This document shows positions 16,528-24,831 of a DNA stretch of 64,000 bases, piece after piece (position 1 is the stretch's first letter; every line of letters begins with the position of its first letter). This stretch comes from JAJFFW01 sp038534195 (lineage in GTDB: Bacteria > Pseudomonadota > Alphaproteobacteria > Caulobacterales > Parvularculaceae). The DNA is taken from assembly GCA_038534195.1 (NCBI GenBank), contig JBCAXE010000014.1, forward strand, positions 1 through 64,000, in the 5' to 3' direction. The notes below the pieces were generated by a model. It was given only the letters and a program-made list of their open reading frames with translations, was not told the origin of the DNA and ran no database searches. A program made the translations under genes and the position numbers.

Positions 16528-17247
16528 TTAGCCGTCGTTGCCGAAGGCGTCGATGGCGCGCGAAACCCTTTCGTGTTCGTCAGCGATAATCTGTTGGTTT
16601 AGTTCGAAGGCGCGCTGTACTTCTATCAGCCGGGTAATTTCCATTACTGAATTAACATTCGACTCTTCAACGAACCCTTGGCGCAATTTCGGCGCAGTAA
16701 CTGGTGTGATCGCCGCAGTCGATCGTAACAGATTATCTCCTTCGCGGATCAGAGCCGTGGCCGGCGCTGTCGCGACCGCTAACTGGCCAACGGGTAGGCC
16801 GTCTGCCGCGATTGCGCCGTCGTCAGCGATTATCAAATTGGCGGCGTCCGTTGGTATGGTGATTGGGGCCCCGCTTTGATCGAGAACGGAATGACCGGAT
16901 TGCGTTGTTAATCCGCCTTGGGCGTTCAGGCTAAACGATCCTGCTCGCGAAAGGCGTTCTCCTTGCGGCGTATCGATAACGAAAAAACCTTCGCCTTCTA
17001 TCGCAACGTCAAGCTGGGCGCCTGTCTTTGTAATTGCGCCGTTTGAGAAATCTAATACACGTCCAGCGATCCGGGTTTGGGAAAGACTCTGATCGCCGCT
17101 TGAGAGGACTCGAACGTACTCAGAATAAAACGGGCGGTCCGAGCGAAATCCAATCGTATCGGCGTTTGCAATGTTGTTCGCAATAGTCGTGAGTTCTTTC
17201 GTGAGCCCATTTTGCCGGGAAATCGCCGTGTAAATCACATTGGTCAT
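16528..17247 (-). CDS. flgF: Flagellar proximal rod protein FlgF
   Basis: The 239-residue product is a rod protein with TTIANNIANADTIGFRSDRPFY near the N-terminus and a C-terminal ITRLIEVQRAFELNQQIIADEHERVSRAI. The central D1-like region contains EGEGFFVIDTPQGERLSRAGSF. Its ATG overlaps the end of the 755-residue protein gene by four bases. FlgF and FlgG are closely related; the order and the shorter length favour FlgF here. Confidence 0.94.
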   Translation of the reverse strand: MTNVIYTAISRQNGLTKELTTIANNIANADTIGFRSDRPFYSEYVRVLSSGDQSLSQTRIAGRVLDFSNGAITKTGAQLDVAIEGEGFFVIDTPQGERLSRAGSFSLNAQGGLTTQSGHSVLDQSGAPITIPTDAANLIIADDGAIAADGLPVGQLAVATAPATALIREGDNLLRSTAAITPVTAPKLRQGFVEESNVNSVMEITRLIEVQRAFELNQQIIADEHERVSRAIDAFGNDG

Positions 17248-19511
17248 GGTGTAGTTCTTTTCTTCATGAAATCAATTTCGTCGTTGACGCGATTGTGAAA
17301 CGCAGACATGAGGATTGGATCCTTCGATGCATTCTCAAAAGCCGGTCTGAAAAAGCTGTCCACTACTGCGAGCGTCTCTTCATCATCTCCGAGCGCATCG
17401 ATCGCATACTTTGAAGGCGACGCTGCGCCGCCGGCGAGCGCTGATAGTAAGAAATCTTCGGCGTCTTGCGGCGAAAGCGCCGATTTGGGCAACAACTCAT
17501 ATAACCTTGTTGCATTTTCCCAATCGCGCGCTTTAAACGCTTCTCGCGCCAGTTGCGTCGTTGCGACACCTGCTGCACCGAGTTTACTCATGAGCGCCTC
17601 AGCATCCTGAGCACTTTGAGGCCCGTCGATGCGGTTTAGGGCGCGAAGACCCAACAGCGCCAACTCCGGATCAGTCGCATATGGGCGCGTGATGGCGAAC
17701 GCGGATGCAGGAGCGTTCGCGTTAAGTGCCGCCCGCGCCGCTGCTAACGACTCGTCTCGCGACAATGGCGCCGAACGCCCGTCATAGAGCGCAGATATCA
17801 CGTCAAGAAGCCCATATTCTGCGGCGACCGCCGCGGCGGCGTCGATAAGGTCGCCATATTCGGCGAACGTGATTTTTTCGTCTGTAATCTTTAGCGCTGC
17901 CGCGATGCGCTCATCTTCTGCAGAATCTTCGAGCGCTTTGACGAGCATCCGTTTTTTGTCTGCAATCGCAGAACTCACTGTCTCATGAGATGAGTCCGCG
18001 CCTTTTTCGATTTTTGAAAAGGCTTGCCCAATTATTCCAGACTTTGACGAAGCTGCAAGGGCGGCTTGATGGTTCTTATGAACTCCAACCGATTCGCTCA
18101 CGCTTGACAGTCGTCCTTGAACGAGACCAAACGGCGAACGCTCAGCTGGCAATTCATTCTCGACGGCGGCTTGGAGCGGACTGACCAACGCTGCTTCTTG
18201 AACGGGTGATGTCTTGGCGACGATTCTTTCCGACCCAATTGTTGGCTCCGGACCAGTTCCCGAGCCCTCTAGGTTGACGCGAAGAAAACGAATAATTTCA
18301 GGTTGAGGATCTCCGTATGCGGACTCAGCGATCGCGGTGAATGCTGTTGCTGCGGCCTCGTCGCCGCGGTTCAAAGCGGTATGAGCAAGGCGAGCATGAA
18401 TCGGTCCTGAAAAGACCGGTTTCAACGACAACAGTCCAGACAGTGCTGCATGATCAAAAGCTCCGCGACCTTCACTGAGAGCCGCCGTGGCGGCATTAAG
18501 ACCTGTACTGATCGGATCACAATTGGCAATTTTGGAAAACGAAGCTGATGGCGGATGATTCGCGCTTTGAGCAAGCGGTCCCGTAGTAAGCTTCAAAAGG
18601 GCATCTAGAAAATTTAAGTCCATAGATTGTTTGGAAGACATCATAATTGCACGCGCTTCGTCGAAGAGCCCTAGCCCAGCGTAGGCAAACACGATCTCTC
18701 GTTTTGCTAGGGCGCGGATTTCTTCATCTGGGCTTTGCAGATCGCGTCGAAGGCGCACGATGTCACCGAAGGCGAATTCACGGCCCAGAGTCGATACGGC
18801 GTTGAGCGCATTGCTATCCGGACAGGCTTCAATAATTTTTTCGTTCGTTGTGGATTCTTCTGAAGAAGTAGTGAACGCCGGCGTGATTGCGGGCTGAGCG
18901 CGCGGCGCATCCGGCCTCTCCATAGATTCAGGTTGTTTCAGGGTGATCTCACCTTGCGCATTGGCCTCAGCAAGGAGTGATGTCAGCCGTTCACGCGCGA
19001 TGCGAATGCGTTCTTGATGAGCCAGATCCCTTGCCGGCGCAGTAATGTCTTCATCTGTTGGCGCATGGCGTGTTTCAACGGGCGACGACTCGATTGCTAC
19101 GATCTTTGTTTCAGTGTTTTCGGCTTCATCGCTGTTCTTGATATCGATAATGAGCGCATCAGAAATGCCTGTGTAGCGGACAATATTACAGTCGCACGTC
19201 AATCTGAGAAGCAGCGTCGCTCCGTTTCCGGTATTGGCGATGCTGGCTGAACGTACGCGATGCGCTTTCTGTGTGACAGTGAGTTCAGTGATGTCAAACG
19301 CTTGAGCTGGCGGTAAATCGCTGATGCGAACTGTCTTCTCAGATTTGTCAATAGCGAGCCTAACGTCGCGTCGCTTTTCTTTGGGGAGGGGAATGACGAT
19401 CCGGGAGTAGTCGCCGTGCTCGCCCGCGCGCACCTTTATGGTTAATGCGTGGGCAGGTTGATAGGCTGCGGCGAACAGAAAAATGAGGCCTGTCAGGATA
19501 ACGCGGGTCAT
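17244..19511 (-). CDS. Large exported protein between motA and flgF, MotC-like candidate
   Basis: A 755-residue protein of unknown family. Residues 1-22 form a signal peptide (FAAAYQPAHA). Residues about 24-125 look like a beta-rich domain (VRAGEHGDYSRIVIPLP and SDALIIDIKN) that resembles AMIN-type domains of envelope proteins. A disordered Glu/Pro/Thr-rich linker follows to about 230, then mostly Ala-rich helical repeats, TPR-like, to the C-terminus (for example RDWENATRLYELLPKSALSPQDAEDFLLSAL). ATGA overlaps join it to motA and flgF. In rhizobia the periplasmic MotC, also helical-repeat, works with MotB; this is a possible functional match by place and build, not by visible homology. Confidence 0.7.
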   Translation of the reverse strand: MTRVILTGLIFLFAAAYQPAHALTIKVRAGEHGDYSRIVIPLPKEKRRDVRLAIDKSEKTVRISDLPPAQAFDITELTVTQKAHRVRSASIANTGNGATLLLRLTCDCNIVRYTGISDALIIDIKNSDEAENTETKIVAIESSPVETRHAPTDEDITAPARDLAHQERIRIARERLTSLLAEANAQGEITLKQPESMERPDAPRAQPAITPAFTTSSEESTTNEKIIEACPDSNALNAVSTLGREFAFGDIVRLRRDLQSPDEEIRALAKREIVFAYAGLGLFDEARAIMMSSKQSMDLNFLDALLKLTTGPLAQSANHPPSASFSKIANCDPISTGLNAATAALSEGRGAFDHAALSGLLSLKPVFSGPIHARLAHTALNRGDEAAATAFTAIAESAYGDPQPEIIRFLRVNLEGSGTGPEPTIGSERIVAKTSPVQEAALVSPLQAAVENELPAERSPFGLVQGRLSSVSESVGVHKNHQAALAASSKSGIIGQAFSKIEKGADSSHETVSSAIADKKRMLVKALEDSAEDERIAAALKITDEKITFAEYGDLIDAAAAVAAEYGLLDVISALYDGRSAPLSRDESLAAARAALNANAPASAFAITRPYATDPELALLGLRALNRIDGPQSAQDAEALMSKLGAAGVATTQLAREAFKARDWENATRLYELLPKSALSPQDAEDFLLSALAGGAASPSKYAIDALGDDEETLAVVDSFFRPAFENASKDPILMSAFHNRVNDEIDFMKKRTTP

Positions 19512-20377
19512 GCCGCTTCCTTTTTAAGTGACTTCAATGCTTCTTCGACTTCATTAAAACTTGGCCTGTTATTACGCGGCGTATTGCGCCGAGCCACTTC
19601 GACCGACATTTGAGGCGTATGTAAATTTAGCGTTGCAACGAACGCTTCACGGATGAGATTGTAAAAGGTGTGTTCTTCGCGCCTGATCGTTGCAACCCGG
19701 TCAGCAATTGGACCAACAAGGCAATAGGCCAGGAAGACACCCAGAAACGTGCCGACGAGTGCTCCGCCGATCAATTGTCCAAGAACTTCCGGCGGCTTGT
19801 CGATTGACGCCATTGTTTTGATAACGCCAAGAACAGCGGCGACAATGCCGATTGCTGGCAATCCGTCCGCCATCTTTTGCAGCGCATGGGCGCCGTGTTG
19901 GCTTTCCTCTTCCATTGCTTCGAGTTGTTTTTCGAGAAGGTCTTCAACTTGATGCGGATTATCGTAATTCATCAGCATAGAGCGGATCGTATCGCAAATG
20001 ATTTCTACTGCTTCATGATCGCCTTTGATTTTTTCATATCGATTAAAGATTGAAGATTCCTCGGGATTTTCTATGTGCTCTTCGGCCTGCACCGCATTTT
20101 CTCGCGTCAGACGGACGAGTTCGAACATCAAGCACAATAAATCTTTATAGTCGGCTTTTTTCCATTTCGGTCCGCTAAGTGCTCGACCAAAATCGCCACC
20201 AATCTGTTTGATCGTATGGAAATCGTTGCCGACGATGAGCGCGCCCGTCGCCGCTCCGCCGATAATCATGATCTCGTACGGAAGTGAATGGAGGATAATA
20301 CTGAATTTGCCGCCCGCGATGTAGTAGCCGCCGAAGACCATTACGAGCGTAATCAAAATTCCGAGAATACTTGTCAT
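19508..20377 (-). CDS. motA: Flagellar motor stator protein MotA
   Basis: MotA forms the proton channel of the stator with MotB. The 289-residue product has four membrane segments: two at the N-terminus (ILGILITLVMVFGGYYIAGG and a second near 30-50) and two around 170-220 (GLPAIGIVAAVLGVIKTM and GALVGTFLGVFLAYCLVGPI). The cytosolic loop carries the RLTRENAV region with conserved charges that face FliG. The stop overlaps the 755-residue gene. motB is not adjacent but lies at 27938 on the plus strand. Confidence 0.97.
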   Translation of the reverse strand: MTSILGILITLVMVFGGYYIAGGKFSIILHSLPYEIMIIGGAATGALIVGNDFHTIKQIGGDFGRALSGPKWKKADYKDLLCLMFELVRLTRENAVQAEEHIENPEESSIFNRYEKIKGDHEAVEIICDTIRSMLMNYDNPHQVEDLLEKQLEAMEEESQHGAHALQKMADGLPAIGIVAAVLGVIKTMASIDKPPEVLGQLIGGALVGTFLGVFLAYCLVGPIADRVATIRREEHTFYNLIREAFVATLNLHTPQMSVEVARRNTPRNNRPSFNEVEEALKSLKKEAA

Positions 20378-20391
20378 CTACAATCCATGAT

Positions 20392-20425
20392 ATGCAATAG
20401 AAAACATTGCACGGATAAATTGCAT
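20392..20425. promoter_or_regulatory. Three TGCAAT/ATTGCA motifs upstream of motA
   Basis: Upstream of motA, ATGCAAT (20392-20398), ATTGCA (20406-20411) and ATTGCAT (20419-20425) lie within 34 bases; the outer two are inverted relative to one another. The same core occurs in the palindrome at 7205 and at 22282 and 11365. These are good candidates for a shared flagellar regulator site. Observation direct, function inferred. Confidence 0.45.
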
Positions 20426-20462
20426 ACCTACAGATAGTTAAAGAAGCCCGAAGCTGTGTTCA

Positions 20463-21047
20463 TCAGCGGCGAGATCGGTTGGCGAACTTGACCGAAATCG
20501 CATACGCTTTTTGTGGTTCCATACCTGCGAGAATTGCCGCCGCGCTTTCTGTGTCCAGTTGAGCTAGCAATCCTGAGGCGAAGTCGATATCCATCTCGTC
20601 AAGTATTTCGCTCGCCAGCTTTGGTTTCATCGAATTATAAATTGCTGCCAACTGTTCTACGTCCCTACGCTGGCGTCCTTCGATTGCATCGATAAATTGC
20701 TTCATTTCAGCGTTCGCCGAAGCCAATTCTTCAAGTCGCTTTTCAATTTGGGCCGCATACGTTTCCATCTGCGCCTGCTTTCTGGCGATTGCGTTTTCAC
20801 GGGCGTCAAGCGCAGCGATCCTGTTCTTGAGGGTTGCGGCGAGTTCTGTGGATTCGCACACCGCCGTCTTCCGTTCCCCATCTCCTGCATCTTTTGTCGT
20901 GGATAAGGATATTGACGCCGAAGAAGCTCTCTCGTCGGGTTGCTTTGCCCCCGTATCGTCGGCGAGATCTGCTGCGAATACTGCGAGCCGGCCGACGAAT
21001 GACATCGCAAAGCATGCGCCAAGAACCATCATTGCCCGTATTCTCAT
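20463..21047 (-). CDS. motE: MotE-like flagellar motor protein
   Basis: The 194-residue product has a signal peptide (AMMVLGACFAMSFVGRLAVFA), a coiled coil with KNRIAALDARENAIARKQAQ and QIEKRLEELASANAEMKQF in the middle, and a C-terminal MgtE-N-like domain (IYNSMKPKLASEILDEMDIDFASGLLAQLD). This is the layout of rhizobial MotE, a periplasmic chaperone for MotC. ATG 21047 overlaps the DUF6468 stop as ATGA. The presence of MotE strengthens the idea that the 755-residue protein is a MotC counterpart. Confidence 0.85.
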   Translation of the reverse strand: MRIRAMMVLGACFAMSFVGRLAVFAADLADDTGAKQPDERASSASISLSTTKDAGDGERKTAVCESTELAATLKNRIAALDARENAIARKQAQMETYAAQIEKRLEELASANAEMKQFIDAIEGRQRRDVEQLAAIYNSMKPKLASEILDEMDIDFASGLLAQLDTESAAAILAGMEPQKAYAISVKFANRSRR

Positions 21048-21598
21048 GGCTTCAGCAAAGCCTGATTGTTTGTGTACGAGACGCTGCAAGTGCTGACGAA
21101 CGGCGCCATCCCATTATACATGCTTTGGTCAAAGGCTCTCGGATTGTTAGCGGAACGGGAAGAGGGTTTAGAAATTTCAACAACGTTGTCGTTTTCGGAT
21201 TGCTCATCATTACTGAGGCGTTCGTTATCTTTTGATGCCTTGAATGCCGGCTTCTCAGAATGGATTGCACGACGCGCACAATTTGCGACTTCATGAATTT
21301 CTTCAATTTTTTTATCCGTAATCTGTGAGCAAGCCTCTGAAAATGACTGGAGTTCATTCAGTATCGATTTCGCTTCATCGATCTTTGGCGAAAGCCGATC
21401 GATGGTGTCATCGCTACTTTGCTTGGCTATGGTTACGTTTTCACGGGCGGTTTCGATTGTTTGAGATAGGGCTTTAATCGTTGCACCGAAGTCACCTGTC
21501 GCACTCCGCATAGATTTAAGGCGACGATCAAGGAGATAACAAAAAACAATTGCGGTGAAAGATGCGGATATCAGGATTAGGTCGAGGATGATTTGCAT
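21044..21598 (-). CDS. DUF6468 family flagellar-cluster membrane protein
   Basis: The 184-residue protein has one N-terminal membrane helix (about residues 3-22, LDLILISASFTAIVFCYLLD), then a coiled-coil region (IKALSQTIETARENVTIAKQ onward) and a polar tail. This matches the DUF6468 type that sits between fliL and motE in alphaproteobacteria. Its function is unknown. It overlaps motE by four bases and lies 14 bases after the second fliL. Confidence 0.8.
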   Translation of the reverse strand: MQIILDLILISASFTAIVFCYLLDRRLKSMRSATGDFGATIKALSQTIETARENVTIAKQSSDDTIDRLSPKIDEAKSILNELQSFSEACSQITDKKIEEIHEVANCARRAIHSEKPAFKASKDNERLSNDEQSENDNVVEISKPSSRSANNPRAFDQSMYNGMAPFVSTCSVSYTNNQALLKP

Positions 21599-21612
21599 GA
21601 TAACGTCTTTTC

Positions 21613-22263
21613 CTAAGATAGAAGAAACTCAGTGACGAGAACTTCGTGAATGACAGCTTCGGGCGCGACAAGCCGCGCACGATGCGCAATGCGTTCCTTA
21701 AGAACGGACAACATTGTCGGATCTTCGAATTGAGCAATATCGATGGTCCTCAGGTACGTATTGAGCGTGTCGATGATGTGGTAAGAGTGGATCGCGAACG
21801 CTTCAGAATCCTCAGGTGTCGTTTCAATCACGATGCGTATTTTAACGTGACGAGGCGATCTTTTTGATCGAACGGAAACGAGTAAGGGCGGGAATTCGAC
21901 AAATGCAGAGTTACCTGAAATGAACGTGGAGACCCCTTTGGCGCCGAATTGTTCGTCATCCGACTTTTTCTTATCATTCGATTTTTTCTGTTTTTTCTTT
22001 TTTTCTTTTTTAGAAGGCGTTTTTTCTTTCTTCTTTTTAGCGGCGGCTGTGTTTTCGTCGTTTCCTTTCTCTAACGATCCATCGATGCTTGTGACTGAAG
22101 CGTGCTGTGTTTGCGGACTAGGAGCCAAGAAAAAGCCGGCTGCTGCGCCAGCGCACAGCGATGTTACAAGAGCCATTGCTATTGCAAGTTTTCCAACACT
22201 GCGTCCGCCGTCGGCGCCTTCGGTCGGATCGACTTGCTCCGCCGTATCGTTTCTTCTGTCCAT
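21613..22263 (-). CDS. fliL: FliL-family protein, copy 2 (motE-linked)
   Basis: The 216-residue product has a membrane helix (about residues 26-46), then a Lys-rich linker of roughly 35 residues (KKEKKKKQKKSNDKKKSDDE), and a FliL-type periplasmic domain with STFISGNSAFVEFPPLLVSV and a C-terminal HEVLVTEFLLS. The linker is encoded by near-continuous A-runs. ATG 22263 is chosen; a GTG four codons earlier is possible, neither has a strong ribosome site. It opens the fliL-DUF6468-motE operon, divergent from fliF. Confidence 0.82.
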   Translation of the reverse strand: MDRRNDTAEQVDPTEGADGGRSVGKLAIAMALVTSLCAGAAAGFFLAPSPQTQHASVTSIDGSLEKGNDENTAAAKKKKEKTPSKKEKKKKQKKSNDKKKSDDEQFGAKGVSTFISGNSAFVEFPPLLVSVRSKRSPRHVKIRIVIETTPEDSEAFAIHSYHIIDTLNTYLRTIDIAQFEDPTMLSVLKERIAHRARLVAPEAVIHEVLVTEFLLS

Positions 22264-22281
22264 TTCGAATAACACGTAAAA

Positions 22282-22349
22282 ATTGCAATAATGGAATATT
22301 ACAACTAATTGTAAACCGTTCTTTAAGATACCTCCGCAAAATTAACCAT
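22282..22349. promoter_or_regulatory. Motif cluster in the fliL2-fliF divergent region
   Basis: This stretch holds ATTGCAAT, a perfect 8-bp palindrome (22282-22289), TTACAA-N4-TTGTAA (22299-22314), TAAA-N7-TTAA (22312-22326), one base from the CtrA consensus, and TTAACCAT (22342-22349), the known CtrA half-site form. CtrA drives early flagellar genes, including fliF, in Caulobacter. Placement 45-115 bases before fliF fits. Inferred; the matching is by eye. Confidence 0.5.
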
Positions 22350-22394
22350 AAGGCGTTCCCGCGTGGGCGCGTTTTGGAGCGAGCGCATTGGACA

Positions 22395-23927
22395 ATGTCT
22401 AGAATATTGAGTCTGTGGAACGGGTTTTCGTTGCAGCAAAAGGGCGTGTTGCTCGGTGTGCTGGCCACAACGATAGCGGCATTTGGCTGGTTAGCGACGG
22501 CGCCGTCTCGTATGCCAATGTCGCTTTTGTATGGCGGACTTGACGATGCTGCGGCCGGCGACATCGTCGCTGCCCTCGATGCGATGGAGGTGCGCGCGGA
22601 AGTTCGCGGACAAGCGATTTACGTTCCTAAGTCCAAACGCGATTCTGCGCGTCTAGCGCTCGCGCGCCAGGGATTGCCGCAACAAGGGCAGCCTGGATTT
22701 GAGTTGCTCGATAATATCGAAGGATATTCCACCACGTCCGAAATGTTTGATGCTGCATATTGGCGGGCAAAAGAAGGAGAGCTTGCGCGAACGATAATCG
22801 CAACCCCAGGTATCAAGTCGGTTCGCGTTCATCTCGGCGTCCCTAAAAGAACGACTTTTTCTCGCGGCGCTGGTGCGATAACCGCATCGGCTACGGTCTC
22901 CATGTCGCGTGGCCGCCTTGCTATGCAGCAAGCAACAGCGATCCGGTATCTAATTGCTTTGGCGGTACCTGACCTTGAACCAGAACAGGTCGCAATAATC
23001 GATGCGCAAAGAGGCGTTGTGCTCAAGCCGGGCGCAGTAGGTGAAGCGATACCTGGCGGAGGGGCGTCGGATCGCGCGCGACGGATGGAGCAAAAACTAC
23101 TTGAACTTCTTGAAGCGAGGGTAGGGCTGGGAAACGCGCGGGTTTCTGTTGCGCTGGATATTGAACATTCTGGTGAAATCGTCTCTGAGCGAATCCTTGA
23201 TCCCGATAGCCGAATACTTTTGAGCAGAGACATTTCCGAAAGCACCGAGATTGGCGCCGAAGGGGGCGGCCAGGTGACTGTCGCCAGCAATCTTCCCGAA
23301 GGTGAAACCAGACAGGATGAGTCGCAGAACGAACGGACAGAAACACGCGAAAAGCTTTCCTATCAGTATTCCGAGATAAATCGGCAAAGGCGCCGTGAGC
23401 CAGGCGCAATTACGCGATTACAAGTAGCGGTCCTGTTGAACGAAAGCCAAACGGTTGATGATAGTAATGGCGCAAATTCCCCAAAACGAACTGAGGAAGA
23501 AATAGAGGCGATCCGGGAACTCGTCGCCGCATCAGTAGGATTCAATGACGAGCGCGGCGATGTTGTGACGGTGAGAGTAATGGATTTCCATAAAGACGAA
23601 ATCTCCGATGGTGAGCTTTTTGAGTCAGGCCCAGCCCAATTTTTGTCCTCAAATTTTATCTCAATCATTCAGGTTATTGTACCCGCTTTGGTCGTTCTGG
23701 CTCTGGCGCTCTTTGTTGTGAAGCCAATTCTCTCCCAGGCCCCGCCATCCGCTGAACAAGAACTTCTCAACACCGCGTCAGGTGCGGCTGCGGATGGTGA
23801 GGCCGTCGCAATCGCAAAATCACCTGTTGATGAGATGCGCGCTGTTGCGTCGAGCAATACTGACGCTAGTTCGAAAATCCTAAAGCAATGGCTCGGCGAA
23901 ACCGAAGAGATCAAGCAACTATCGTGA
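22395..23927 (+). CDS. fliF: Flagellar MS-ring protein FliF
   Basis: FliF forms the MS ring in the inner membrane. The 510-residue product has a first membrane helix (about 16-34, GVLLGVLATTIAAFGWLAT), the ring-building periplasmic part with LPQQGQPGFELLDN and the RTI..PGIKSVRVHLGVPKRT region, and a second helix near 430-450 (IIQVIVPALVVLALALFVV). The C-terminal tail (ILKQWLGETEEIKQL) is the FliG-binding part. ATG 22395 is chosen because upstream codons read poorly and lack family character. Its stop overlaps fliH by four bases. Confidence 0.96.
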   Translation: MSRILSLWNGFSLQQKGVLLGVLATTIAAFGWLATAPSRMPMSLLYGGLDDAAAGDIVAALDAMEVRAEVRGQAIYVPKSKRDSARLALARQGLPQQGQPGFELLDNIEGYSTTSEMFDAAYWRAKEGELARTIIATPGIKSVRVHLGVPKRTTFSRGAGAITASATVSMSRGRLAMQQATAIRYLIALAVPDLEPEQVAIIDAQRGVVLKPGAVGEAIPGGGASDRARRMEQKLLELLEARVGLGNARVSVALDIEHSGEIVSERILDPDSRILLSRDISESTEIGAEGGGQVTVASNLPEGETRQDESQNERTETREKLSYQYSEINRQRRREPGAITRLQVAVLLNESQTVDDSNGANSPKRTEEEIEAIRELVAASVGFNDERGDVVTVRVMDFHKDEISDGELFESGPAQFLSSNFISIIQVIVPALVVLALALFVVKPILSQAPPSAEQELLNTASGAAADGEAVAIAKSPVDEMRAVASSNTDASSKILKQWLGETEEIKQLS

Positions 23928-24490
23928 CACAGCGGAATTCCTCATCCGAAGTGGCTACGGCAAAGGCGGTGCTGCTCCCATCCTTTGACCGGCGTTCGTC
24001 TTTTGATCGACGAGAAGACACGCGCGCAGACGCCGAAAGCGCTTATAAAAAAGGCTACGCTGACGCCATTCGCGAACAGGACGCGTTGCAGTTGAAAGAG
24101 AGTAAGGAAGAAGCAGCACGCGAAAAGTGGTTGGAAGATTGCGTCCTCGAAGTTGCAGGGCGCCTTAGAGGCGAATTCCTCGAAGCAGTGAAGCTCCTTT
24201 TCACCTCTGTCGCTCCATCGCTTGCAAATTTGGAAGTTCGTACAAAACTCGCCGAAGTACTCGAAGCGGGCGTTCGCGACATTGATGCCCTCTCTATAAG
24301 GATAAATCCGACTTTGATATCACCAGATGATGATGACTTTATTGGAACCGTTACGGCCGATGAATCGCTCTCGCGGTTTGCGATTGAGGCGACATGGGGC
24401 GGCGGCGGATTGTTTTACGATGCGGAGTCGACGATCGGTGAACTGAAAAAACTGATCGACGACTGGATTAAAGAGGAGCGGTGCGAATGA
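23924..24490 (+). CDS. fliH: FliH-like flagellar export regulator
   Basis: FliH restrains FliI and links it to FliN. The 188-residue product has a hydrophilic N-part, AYKKGYADAIREQDALQLKESKEE (helix with repeated glycine-spaced and charged turns typical of FliH) and a C-terminal domain ending GLFYDAESTIGELKKLIDDW. The GTG start at 23924 overlaps the fliF stop (GTGA); the open frame upstream is only the shadow of fliF. FliH sequences diverge strongly, so place between fliF and fliN carries weight. Confidence 0.8.
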   Translation: MTQRNSSSEVATAKAVLLPSFDRRSSFDRREDTRADAESAYKKGYADAIREQDALQLKESKEEAAREKWLEDCVLEVAGRLRGEFLEAVKLLFTSVAPSLANLEVRTKLAEVLEAGVRDIDALSIRINPTLISPDDDDFIGTVTADESLSRFAIEATWGGGGLFYDAESTIGELKKLIDDWIKEERCE

Positions 24491-24831
24491 ACACTGATGC
24501 GGAGAGTAAGACCGAGAATTTGCCGATCGACGTCGGTGAAACAGAAACAGTACAAAGCCAACAAAATTCTTCAACGTTAAACGCGGCGCACGACCGGATC
24601 ATGGCGTTACCGGTTGAGCTCATTATCAGTGTGGGCTCAACGCGTATGCGCTTCCGCGATATTCTCGAATTATCAACCGAAAGTGTTATTGATCTCAATT
24701 CAAGAGCCAGCGATCCCGTGCAGATCATGGTGGGCGAGAAAATCATCGCGGATGGGGAGCTAATTGAAAAAACACCTGGTAGCGGTGAGTTAAGCGTTCG
24801 AATCAATCAGGTTTTTAACAATGAGCGTTAG
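24487..24831 (+). CDS. fliN: Flagellar motor switch protein FliN
   Basis: FliN lines the base of the C ring. The 114-residue product has a disordered N-part and a SpoA domain (about 38-112): MALPVELIISVGSTRMRFRDILELSTESVIDL, then a GEKIIADGEL loop and SVRINQVFNNE. The ATG overlaps the fliH stop (ATGA) and AGGAG lies nine bases upstream. fliP begins 11 bases before its end. Confidence 0.94.
   Translation: MNTDAESKTENLPIDVGETETVQSQQNSSTLNAAHDRIMALPVELIISVGSTRMRFRDILELSTESVIDLNSRASDPVQIMVGEKIIADGELIEKTPGSGELSVRINQVFNNER

Noticed and set aside
22161..22394. In-frame extension of FliF upstream to a start at 22161
   Set aside because: The added residues do not look like FliF, lie antisense to fliL copy 2, and ATG 22395 gives the normal protein length.
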